A DNA stretch of 12,876 nucleotides from assembly GCA_021785095.1 (NCBI GenBank), contig JAJYGM010000449.1, positions 1 through 12,876 of the forward strand, read 5' to 3'. The position numbers were made by a program, and so were the translations under genes. Origin of the DNA: Actinomycetes bacterium. Its GTDB lineage: Bacteria > Actinomycetota > Acidimicrobiia > Acidimicrobiales > Bog-793. A model generated the notes under the pieces. That model was not told the origin of the DNA. It ran no database searches and saw only the letters and a program-made list of their open reading frames with translations. This document shows, in pieces, positions 7,859 through 12,876 of the stretch (positions are counted from its first letter, which is position 1; each line of letters begins with the position of its first letter).

Positions 7859-8848
7859 TTACGTGTAGATCCCCACCAGGAGCAGCACCACCCAGCAGAG
7901 CCCGAGACCCTGCAGCCAATGGTTCTTGAGTGCCAGCTCCTCCGGCTCCCCGCCCCTCCCCTGCTCGAACGCGAGCTCCACGATGAGCATGGCGATCACG
8001 AACGGGACGATCGACAACTCGAACCAGATCAGGTGGTGGGCGTGCAGCTGCACGCCCGGCCGCGGCGTGAACGCCCACAGGCAGTACGCGGTGATGGCGA
8101 TGATGGCGCCGGCCACCCGCACCGACCGCAGGAAGGACGGCGGGTACTCGCCGAGGCTCGCCCGGTGGTCAGCCCGCCCCTCACCCATCACCACGTGCTC
8201 GGAGCTGCGCTTGCCTGCAACGATGAAGATCGCCCCGAACGAGGCGACGATGAGGAACCACGGCGAGAGCGGGACGGCGACGGCGACGCCGCCGGCCACG
8301 GCGCGCAGGATGAACCCCGACGCGACGCAGCAGAGCTCGATCACCGCCACGTGCTTCAGCCGCAACGAATAGGCGAGTGTGATCCCGGCGTAGATCACGA
8401 CGACGACAAGCAACTGCCAGGTCAATGCCGCCGCGGCGGCAAAGCCAGCCACGAGGAGGGCGGCGGCGAGCGTGACGGCCGCTCGTGGGGTGACGGCACC
8501 TGAGGCGATCGGCCGCCGGCTCTTCACGGGGTGGAGCTGGTCGGCCTCCCGGTCCATGACGTCGTTGACGAGGTACATCGCAGCCGACACGGCTGTGAAG
8601 ACGGCGAAAGCGGCCGTCGCCCGAAGAAACGGCCTCGGATGGTCCACGACACCGGCCGCCGCTGGGGCGGCGTAGACGAGAACGTTCTTGATCCACTGAC
8701 GCGGTCTCGTCGCCCGGAGGAGCGGTGGTTGGTGGCGACGGGTCGTGCCGGCCGGCTCCCGGCTCGCCTGCCCGGCGATCGTGTGCCCGGCGATCGTGTG
8801 CCCGGCAGTCACCGGTTCGGCGACAACCTGCGAGGTGTCGGCCGCCAT
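7859..8848 (-). CDS. ubiA: UbiA-family decaprenyl-phosphate phosphoribosyltransferase (DPPR synthase)
   Basis: The enzyme is predicted to move 5-phosphoribose from PRPP to decaprenyl phosphate at the inner membrane face, the first committed step towards decaprenylphosphoryl-arabinose. The 329-residue protein carries the UbiA Asp-rich motif NDVMDREADQLHP (95-107) followed by KSRRPIASG. A second cytosolic segment, YSLRLKHVAVIELCCVASG, leads into FILRAVAG, and AGKRSSEH plus SLGEYPPSFLRSVR further on resemble the mycobacterial DPPR synthase more than quinone or haem prenyltransferases. About eight or nine membrane helices are visible. The core begins near LLRATRPRQWIKN (43-55), so the first 40 residues are a hydrophilic extension containing a duplicated TIAGH. 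The ATG start is supported by a -10 element 8 bases upstream. It is separated from mutM by 80 bases. Another UbiA prenyl acceptor cannot be excluded, but the adjacent aftD argues for this one. Confidence 0.88.
   Translation of the reverse strand: MAADTSQVVAEPVTAGHTIAGHTIAGQASREPAGTTRRHQPPLLRATRPRQWIKNVLVYAAPAAAGVVDHPRPFLRATAAFAVFTAVSAAMYLVNDVMDREADQLHPVKSRRPIASGAVTPRAAVTLAAALLVAGFAAAAALTWQLLVVVVIYAGITLAYSLRLKHVAVIELCCVASGFILRAVAGGVAVAVPLSPWFLIVASFGAIFIVAGKRSSEHVVMGEGRADHRASLGEYPPSFLRSVRVAGAIIAITAYCLWAFTPRPGVQLHAHHLIWFELSIVPFVIAMLIVELAFEQGRGGEPEELALKNHWLQGLGLCWVVLLLVGIYT
8771..8806. repeat. 15-bp tandem duplication in the 5' end of ubiA
   Basis: Two identical 15-base units (8771-8785 and 8786-8800) are followed by six matching bases. 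They encode the repeated TIAGH in the N-terminal extension (AGHTIAGHTIAGQ) outside the conserved prenyltransferase core. The identity at every base indicates a recent in-frame duplication. Confidence 0.9.
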
Positions 8849-8856
8849 CGCAGTCG

Positions 8857-8885
8857 ATTGTAGGGGGCGGCAGGCGTGAGATCAG
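8857..8885 (-). promoter_or_regulatory. Putative promoter of ubiA-aftD, probably leaderless
   Basis: TACAAT (minus strand 8862-8857) is a near-consensus sigma-70 -10 hexamer ending 8 bases before the ubiA ATG. With the usual 6-8 base distance, transcription would start at or within a base or two of the ATG, giving a leaderless mRNA of the kind common in actinobacteria. No Shine-Dalgarno sequence is present. The -35 region at 17-base spacing is CTGATC, which matches only the central TGA. This suggests the envelope cassette can be expressed independently of the housekeeping genes upstream. Confidence 0.6.
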
Positions 8886-8928
8886 CGGCCAGCTCTCGGG
8901 ACCGCACCGGCGCGAGCGCCCGAATCAG

Positions 8929-9768
8929 CTAGTGCTGGCAGCCCCGGCAGCAATAGGCCGAGCGGGCACCGATCTCGAGCCGCTCGATCGTCCCGCCGCA
9001 CCGGCGGCAGCCCTCGCCTGCCCTGCCGTATGCGCGATGCCGCGTCTGGTAGCCGCCGAGGTCCCCCATCAGGTCCCGGTAGCGTGCGTCACGCAGCGAC
9101 GAGCCTCGAAGGACGATCGCCTCCCGCAGGATCCTGCGGGCAGCCGCCGCGATCCCTCGGATCTCCTCCTCGTCGAGGGTGTCGCAGCGCCTGGTGGGGA
9201 GCACCCGGGCGGCGTAGCAGATCTCGTCGGCGTAGAGGTTGCCGATCCCCGCAACGACGTGCTGGTCGGTCAGCGCCACCTTGATCGCGGTCCGCTTCCC
9301 GGCGATCCGCTCGCGCAGCACCGGCGCCGTCAGCCCGTCAACGAGCGGGTCCGGGCCGAGCTGGTCGAAGAACGAGGGCAGCCCGTCGTCCCGCACGTCG
9401 TCGGTGACGAACCACTCGCCGAACGTGCGCGCATCGACGAAACGCACCTCGCTCCCATCCTCCAACCCCATGACCACGTGCGTGTGAGGTGCGCGGGGAA
9501 GAGCGTGCGGATCCTTCACCGAGAGCAGCTGGCCGCTCATGCGAAGGTGGATGACGAGCACCTGGTCGTCGTCGAGGACGAGTGCCAAGTACTTCCCGCG
9601 CCGTTCGACGAGCACGACCCGCCGGCCGACGACTCGCTCCACGAGCTCGCCGGGACGCTGTCGCCGCACGCTCCTGCGGCCCGTGACCTCGAGACCGGTG
9701 ATCGTTCGGCCGACGAGGACGCCGTCGAGCCCGCGCCGGACCGTCTCGACCTCGGGGAGCTCAGGCAT
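8929..9768 (-). CDS. mutM: Formamidopyrimidine-DNA glycosylase (Fpg/MutM)
   Basis: Fpg excises 8-oxoguanine and ring-opened purines from DNA and cuts the abasic site by beta/delta elimination. The 279-residue protein begins MPELPEVETVRRGL, giving the catalytic N-terminal Pro2 (after Met removal) and Glu3. Lys59 lies in ERRGKYLAL, and the helix-two-turn-helix signature GIGNLYADE is present. A complete zinc finger C254-x2-C257-x16-C274-x2-C277 closes the protein with CQH, and Arg269 sits at the expected DNA-contact position. PELPE and the intact finger favour Fpg over endonuclease VIII. Start ATG is fixed by the required Pro2. It begins 19 bases after the rnc stop, so the two are probably co-transcribed, although no strong ribosome-binding site is visible. 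Confidence 0.97.
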   Translation of the reverse strand: MPELPEVETVRRGLDGVLVGRTITGLEVTGRRSVRRQRPGELVERVVGRRVVLVERRGKYLALVLDDDQVLVIHLRMSGQLLSVKDPHALPRAPHTHVVMGLEDGSEVRFVDARTFGEWFVTDDVRDDGLPSFFDQLGPDPLVDGLTAPVLRERIAGKRTAIKVALTDQHVVAGIGNLYADEICYAARVLPTRRCDTLDEEEIRGIAAAARRILREAIVLRGSSLRDARYRDLMGDLGGYQTRHRAYGRAGEGCRRCGGTIERLEIGARSAYCCRGCQH

Positions 9769-9787
9769 GCCGCGCGGTCAGGTCGTG

Positions 9788-10516
9788 TCAGGCCGGATGA
9801 GTGCGGCCGACCATGGGGAAGCGGCCGAGGTTGAGGTCGCCGGTGACGGATTCCATTGCGAGCAACGCGTCCTGTGCCGCCTGGCGTTCGGCATCCTTCT
9901 TCGACCGCCCCTCGCCGGCGCCGAGGCGGTGGCCGGCGACGATGGCCTCGGCGCGGAAGTGTTTCGCATGGTCGGGACCGCGCTGGGTGAGCTCGTAGAG
10001 CGGCGCGCCGAATCCGAGCTGGGCGCACAGCTCCTGGAGGCGGTTCTTCGGGTCGCCGAGGCGCGCCTCCAACGCGGCGGCGACGATCTCGTCGCTCACG
10101 ATCGTGGTGACGAAGTCCTGCGCCCCCGCATAGCCCGCCGAGAGGTAGACGGCACCGATCACCGCCTCAAGGCAGTCGACGAGGATCGAGTCCTTCTCCC
10201 GCCCGCCAGACGCCGCCTCGCCACGCCCGAGCAGGACGGCCTGCCCGAGACCGAGGTCTGCCGCGATCGGAGCCAGGCCGAGACCGGAGACCACCGCTGC
10301 CCGAACGCGCGCCAGGTCCCCCTCGGGAAGGTTCGGGTAGGCCCGATAGAGGTGATCGGTGACGACGAGGCCGAGCACCGCGTCACCGAGCAGCTCGAGC
10401 CGCTCGTTCGACTCCTGCTCGGGGTGCTCTGCGCAATAGGAGCGGTGTGCCACCGCCTGGCGCAGCAGTCCCGGCGACACCCCGTAGGGTGCCAGCCGAT
10501 CAGCGATGCCAGCCAT
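9788..10516 (-). CDS. rnc: Ribonuclease III
   Basis: RNase III cleaves double-stranded RNA in rRNA precursors and structured mRNAs. From ATG 10516 the protein is 242 residues. The signature NERLELLGD (37-45) supplies E38, E41 and D45; E65, D114 and E117 complete the metal site. All fall at the same numbers as in Escherichia coli RNase III, which supports this start. The frame stays open further upstream, but that part lies over acpP and does not look like RNase III. A C-terminal double-stranded RNA-binding domain (about 155-222) shows NRLQE, HAKHF and GEGRSKKDAERQAAQDAL. It starts 16 bases after the acpP stop with no convincing ribosome-binding site, so it may depend on coupling to acpP translation. 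Confidence 0.96.
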   Translation of the reverse strand: MAGIADRLAPYGVSPGLLRQAVAHRSYCAEHPEQESNERLELLGDAVLGLVVTDHLYRAYPNLPEGDLARVRAAVVSGLGLAPIAADLGLGQAVLLGRGEAASGGREKDSILVDCLEAVIGAVYLSAGYAGAQDFVTTIVSDEIVAAALEARLGDPKNRLQELCAQLGFGAPLYELTQRGPDHAKHFRAEAIVAGHRLGAGEGRSKKDAERQAAQDALLAMESVTGDLNLGRFPMVGRTHPA

Positions 10517-10532
10517 CCCGGCGAGCAGGGAC

Positions 10533-10820
10533 TCAAGCCCCCTCGAGCTTGGCGGAGACGTAGTCGACGGCATCGCGCACGGTGCGGAGATCCTCGAGGT
10601 CCTCGTCGTCGATGCGGAACCCCTCCACCCGGTCGGAGAGCTCCTCCTCGAGCGCCTCGACCAGCTCGATGAGGGCGAGCGAGTCGGCGTTGAGGTCGTC
10701 GGAGAAAGACGACGACTCGGTGATCGTCGACGCGTCGATCTCGAGGATCTCGGCGAGCTGGTTGCAGACGAGGTCGAGCACCTCACTCCTCGTCATGATC
10801 GAGTCGCTCGTGTCCGGCAC
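10533..10820 (-). CDS. acpP: Acyl carrier protein
   Basis: ACP carries growing acyl chains on a phosphopantetheine arm during fatty-acid synthesis and can donate acyl groups to phospholipid synthesis through the neighbouring PlsX. The 95-residue protein is acidic and has the modification motif LNADSLALIELVEALEEEL with Ser47 as attachment site. I chose the GTG start at 10820 because GGAGG lies 6 bases before it; the internal ATG at 10796 (MTRSEV) has no ribosome-binding site, although it would give a length nearer the usual 77-85 residues. The frame is open further upstream, but that part is proline- and arginine-rich noise over the intergenic region. It is followed by rnc after 16 bases, and a 152-base leader region separates it from plsX. 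Confidence 0.95.
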   Translation of the reverse strand: MPDTSDSIMTRSEVLDLVCNQLAEILEIDASTITESSSFSDDLNADSLALIELVEALEEELSDRVEGFRIDDEDLEDLRTVRDAVDYVSAKLEGA

Positions 10821-10826
10821 CGTCAG

Positions 10827-10831
10827 CCTCC
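10827..10831 (-). promoter_or_regulatory. Ribosome-binding site GGAGG that fixes the acpP start
   Basis: The coding strand reads GGAGG, then six bases, then GTG. This is the best Shine-Dalgarno sequence in the window alongside that of rpmF, and it selects GTG 10820 over ATG 10796. Confidence 0.75.
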
Positions 10832-10853
10832 GTGTCGCGGGCCAATGTCTGGC

Positions 10854-10877
10854 GATGTCGCCGGCCATGTCGCCGGC
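10854..10877. repeat. 12-bp tandem repeat in the acpP leader
   Basis: On the transcribed strand the units are GCCGGCGACATG (10877-10866) and GCCGGCGACATC (10865-10854), identical at 11 of 12 bases. They are followed by a degenerate third element, GCCAGACAT. They lie about 35-55 bases before the acpP start and outside any supported gene. They may be binding sites for a regulator of lipid synthesis or a simple slippage product. Confidence 0.6.
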
Positions 10878-10885
10878 AGACCAGG

Positions 10886-10927
10886 CGGATGATACCGCTG
10901 CCGCCCTTGCGGCTCGGATGATGCCGC
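10886..10927. promoter_or_regulatory. Paired direct repeats with possible acpP promoter
   Basis: Transcribed-strand motifs GCGGCATCATCCG (10927-10915) and GCGGTATCATCCG (10898-10886) match at 12 of 13 bases and are 29 bases apart, close to three helical turns. The downstream copy contains TATCAT, a reasonable -10 hexamer that would start transcription about 60 bases before acpP; no matching -35 is visible. A 5-base stem (GCCGC-CCTT-GCGGC, 10900-10913) lies between the copies. The spacing fits an operator pair, but function is inferred. Confidence 0.35.
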
Positions 10928-10947
10928 CTCCACCGGGAGGAGGCGGC
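10923..10947 (-). terminator. GC-rich hairpin after plsX, possible terminator
   Basis: Nine-base perfect arms (GCCGCCTCC at 10923-10931 and GGAGGCGGC at 10939-10947) surround a 7-base loop, beginning 25 bases past the plsX stop. No T-run follows, so this would be a U-less terminator of the sort proposed for actinobacteria, or an mRNA-stabilising structure. One arm overlaps the upstream acpP repeat. Confidence 0.4.
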
Positions 10948-10972
10948 TCACGACCGACCCGGCAAGCGGGGA

Positions 10973-11977
10973 CTACGGGCCTTCGACGGCAGCCGCCAGC
11001 TTCCCGACGAGACCGTGGGCAGCCATGTCGTGCCCGACGCGGATCGCGTTGACGATCGCCCGCCGGGACGACGAGCCGTGGCTGATGATGCACACGCCGT
11101 CCACCCCGAGGAGCATCGCCCCGCCGGTCTCCTCGGGGTCCAACGGCACCGCTGCCTCGAGCAGGCCGGGGAGGAGGACCTCGCTCGCCGCCTTTGTGGC
11201 CTCGGTCGCCGACATCACCCCGCCGAGGATGCTCATGAACGTCTTGAGCGCTCCCTCGAGCGTCTTCAGGGCGACGTTGCCGGTGAAGCCGTCGGTCACG
11301 ATGACGTCAGCTTCTCCTGTGAGGAGATCCCTGCCCTCGACATTGCCGATGAACTCGAACGCACGCAGACCACCCTCACCGGCCGCGGAGGCCAGCCTCT
11401 CGTGCGTCTCCTTGACGAGCTGGTTGCCCTTCGAGGACTCCTCCCCGATGGAGAGGAGAGCGACCTTCGGCAGGCGCTCGGAGGAATAGCGCTCCCGGTA
11501 GAAGGCCGCTCCCATCTGTGCGAATTGCATCAGCCAGTCGCTCTGGCAGTCGGCGTTGGCACCGGCATCCACCATGACCGTGGGCGAGCCGCCGGCCACC
11601 GGGAGAGGTGTGGCGATGCAGGGCCGGAACACACCGCGAATGCGCCCCATCCGCAGGAGCGCCGATGCCATCGTCGCGCCGGTGTTGCCCGCGCTCACCA
11701 TGGCGCAGGCCCGCCCGTCGCGTACGGCCTCGGCCGCGCGCACCAAGGTCGAGTCCTTCTTGGTCCGCACGCCCTTGCCGGGATCGTCGGTCATCTGGAT
11801 GACCTCGGACGCGGGAAGGATCTCGAGATCGCCGACGTCGCCGAGCGAGCCGTCGGTCGGTCCGACGAGGACGACGGGCAGCCCGGCAGCAGCGGCCTCC
11901 AGCGCTCCCGCCACGGTCTCCTCCGGCGCCCGGTCGCCGCCCATGGCATCCAGGGCGACAGGGAGGTCAGCGGTCAA
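10973..11977 (-). CDS. plsX: Phosphate acyltransferase PlsX
   Basis: PlsX converts acyl-ACP to acyl phosphate, which PlsY uses to acylate glycerol-3-phosphate at the start of phospholipid synthesis; it is a peripheral membrane enzyme. The 334-residue length is typical. Family motifs in order: VALDAMGGDRAPE (7-19), SAGNTGA (95-101), VDAGANADC (136-144), IGEESSKGN (177-185), FIGNVEGRD (209-217), VTDGFTGNVALKTLEG (227-242) and a C-terminal DGVCIISHGSSS. The start is TTG at 11977: an in-frame TGA lies three codons upstream, and the next candidate (ATG of DAMGGD) falls inside the conserved motif. It begins 24 bases after rpmF and is probably in one transcript with it. The substrate partner acpP is the next gene. 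Confidence 0.96.
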   Translation of the reverse strand: MTADLPVALDAMGGDRAPEETVAGALEAAAAGLPVVLVGPTDGSLGDVGDLEILPASEVIQMTDDPGKGVRTKKDSTLVRAAEAVRDGRACAMVSAGNTGATMASALLRMGRIRGVFRPCIATPLPVAGGSPTVMVDAGANADCQSDWLMQFAQMGAAFYRERYSSERLPKVALLSIGEESSKGNQLVKETHERLASAAGEGGLRAFEFIGNVEGRDLLTGEADVIVTDGFTGNVALKTLEGALKTFMSILGGVMSATEATKAASEVLLPGLLEAAVPLDPEETGGAMLLGVDGVCIISHGSSSRRAIVNAIRVGHDMAAHGLVGKLAAAVEGP

Positions 11978-12001
11978 CTCAGCTCAACCGGAGTCACAAG
12001 C

Positions 12002-12181
12002 TCAGTCGACCTCGACCGCCTTGCGGCCCTTGTACCAGCCGCAATGCGGGCAGACCACGTGCGGCAGCTTCGCCTGGCGGCACTGCGGGCAGATGCTGCG
12101 GGGCGGCACGCGAAGGGTCCAGGCCGACGCCCGCCGGCTCCGGCTCTTCGACTTCGAGGTCTTCTTCTTCGGGACAGCCAT
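12002..12181 (-). CDS. rpmF: 50S ribosomal protein L32 (bL32), zinc-binding form
   Basis: bL32 is a small structural protein of the large ribosomal subunit. The 59-residue product begins MAVPKKKTSKSKSRSRR, a basic tail that threads into rRNA, and ends with a zinc ribbon: C31-P-Q-C34 and C44-P-H-C47, then GWYKGRKAVEVD. All four cysteines are present, so this is the zinc-containing form rather than the cysteine-free paralogue that many actinobacteria induce in zinc shortage. The ATG is preceded by a strong ribosome-binding site and lies 12 bases past the yceD stop; plsX follows after 24 bases. The order yceD-rpmF-plsX is conserved in many bacteria. Confidence 0.97.
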   Translation of the reverse strand: MAVPKKKTSKSKSRSRRASAWTLRVPPRSICPQCRQAKLPHVVCPHCGWYKGRKAVEVD

Positions 12182-12189
12182 TCGTCGCT

Positions 12190-12195
12190 TCCTCT
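12190..12195 (-). promoter_or_regulatory. Ribosome-binding site of rpmF overlapping the yceD stop
   Basis: AGAGGA lies 8 bases before the rpmF ATG and shares bases with the TAG that ends yceD, so the two genes are probably translationally coupled. Confidence 0.7.
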
Positions 12196-12853
12196 ATTCG
12201 CCTTCCTGCTCGGCCTGACCGGCCTCGCCCTCGTTCTCCGCTCGCTCCTCGTCGCCAACCTGGGACGCGGCCCCTCCGGCGCGACCCGCGAGCGCCGACC
12301 ACCTCGGGTCGATCGGCGGGTCACAGGAGCACTCGTCCCGGTTGCGGTTGGCACCGCAGGTTGGGCACAACCCACGACAGGTGTCGCTGCACAACGGCGC
12401 CAGCGGCAGCTCAAGGATACAGGCGTCACGGAGGATGGGCTCAACATCCAGGTCATCCCGCCCGACGGCGTAGGGCTCGTCGTCGTCCCCGCCATCGCCC
12501 CACCCTGCGACATCGAGGTCGTGCGGGTCGCGGCACAGCTCCCGGATCTCCGCCGAGAGGACCCCCGAGGCCGGCTCGAGGCATCGCCGGCAGACTCCGA
12601 CCCACGGTGCGGTGGCGACACCGGCAACGGTGACACCACCTCGCGTCGACTCGACCCACCCGTCGAAACGCACCTCGGCATCTTCCGGCACCCTCGCCTC
12701 GGACACGTACATCTCGGAGATCGACCCGGCGAGATGCACCTCGTGCCGCCTACCCGGGCGTGCCCGCAGCGAGCGCACGTTGAGGACGAACGGACCGCGC
12801 CGGTGGCCGTGCTCCCGTGGAGCACCGTGGAGCCGACCGCGGCTCCCGCTCAT
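12194..12853 (-). CDS. YceD/DUF177 family protein
   Basis: DUF177 proteins are encoded before rpmF in most bacteria and have been linked to 23S rRNA accumulation in plants and bacteria; the biochemical role is not settled. The 219-residue protein has the family start PFVLNVRSLRARPG (21-34), a central CRRC (88-91) with LEPASG after it, and the C-terminal cysteine cluster C155, C159, C163, C166, C175 and C177 within LCPTCGANRN and CSCDPPIDPRWSAL. A Gly/Ala/Glu-rich acidic tail ends the protein. The first 20 residues are a basic extension, but ATG 12853 is favoured because it overlaps the stop of an upstream frame as ATGA. Paired cysteines suggest a metal-binding ribbon; that is inference. Confidence 0.92.
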   Translation of the reverse strand: MSGSRGRLHGAPREHGHRRGPFVLNVRSLRARPGRRHEVHLAGSISEMYVSEARVPEDAEVRFDGWVESTRGGVTVAGVATAPWVGVCRRCLEPASGVLSAEIRELCRDPHDLDVAGWGDGGDDDEPYAVGRDDLDVEPILRDACILELPLAPLCSDTCRGLCPTCGANRNRDECSCDPPIDPRWSALAGRAGGAASQVGDEERAENEGEAGQAEQEGE

Positions 12854-12876
12854 TCCAGGTCCTGGTCGAAGAACGG
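12850..12876 (-). CDS. C-terminal end of an upstream gene (partial)
   Basis: In one minus-strand frame the last bases of the window encode PFFDQDLE followed by TGA, and that stop overlaps the yceD ATG as ATGA, a common sign of translational coupling. Eight residues are too few to name the protein. In mycobacteria the gene before the yceD homologue is the DivIVA-like sepIVA, which makes a coiled-coil septum protein a possibility, but nothing here proves it. The other two frames are also open over so short a stretch. Confidence 0.4.
   Translation of the reverse strand, partial: PFFDQDLE

Noticed and set aside
10517..10786. N-terminal extension of the rnc frame
   Set aside because: These 90 codons overlap acpP in another frame and are Ser/Arg/Thr-rich. 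Starting at ATG 10516 places all catalytic residues at the usual RNase III positions.
10821..11093. N-terminal extension of the acpP frame into the plsX 3' end
   Set aside because: The extension is Arg/Pro/Gly-rich, runs across the hairpin and repeats, and a strong GGAGG selects the GTG at 10820.
1..12876. Defence system, prophage, CRISPR array or integrated element
   Set aside because: No integrase, transposase, recombinase, nuclease-helicase or regularly spaced repeat array is visible. All recognised genes are housekeeping or cell-envelope genes on one strand with uniform composition.

Overview
This is a high-GC chromosomal window in which every supported gene lies on the minus strand. It reads, in transcription order from the right edge to the left edge: (end of an unidentified upstream gene) - yceD/DUF177 - rpmF - plsX - acpP - rnc - mutM - ubiA-type decaprenyl-phosphate phosphoribosyltransferase - aftD-type arabinofuranosyltransferase - smc (cut by the left edge). 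The yceD-rpmF-plsX-acpP-rnc-mutM-smc backbone is a conserved bacterial order. The very high GC, the GTG and TTG starts, the apparently leaderless ubiA promoter and above all the DPPR synthase plus AftD pair point to an actinomycete. Finding arabinan genes inside the rnc-mutM-smc block, rather than in a mycobacterial-type emb/aft locus, makes a deep-branching lineage such as Acidimicrobiia my best guess. That placement is inference.

Region 12853-9788 is a tight housekeeping block. YceD precedes ribosomal protein bL32 (rpmF is only 59 codons and easy to miss). PlsX and acyl carrier protein feed phospholipid and fatty-acid synthesis, and RNase III and formamidopyrimidine-DNA glycosylase follow. 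Gaps are 12 to 24 bases except between plsX and acpP. That 152-base gap holds a GC-rich hairpin and two sets of short direct repeats, and it probably separates two transcription units.

Region 8848-3052 is a two-gene cell-envelope cassette. The first gene makes decaprenylphosphoryl-phosphoribose, the committed precursor of decaprenylphosphoryl-arabinose. The second is a 1555-residue GT-C membrane arabinosyltransferase expected to use that lipid-linked arabinose outside the membrane. A good -10 element sits 8 bases before the ubiA ATG, so the cassette can be transcribed on its own.

Region 3051-2764 is a 288-base intergenic stretch with unusual structure: a 33-base direct repeat (34-base period) across the aftD stop codon, then an 87-base imperfect palindrome. 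Beyond it smc starts at a GTG and runs off the left edge after 921 codons. I found no tRNA, rRNA, CRISPR, transposase, integrase or defence gene, and no new system is evident. The most interesting points are the placement of the arabinan cassette, the palindrome and repeats between aftD and smc, and the repeat-rich acpP leader.
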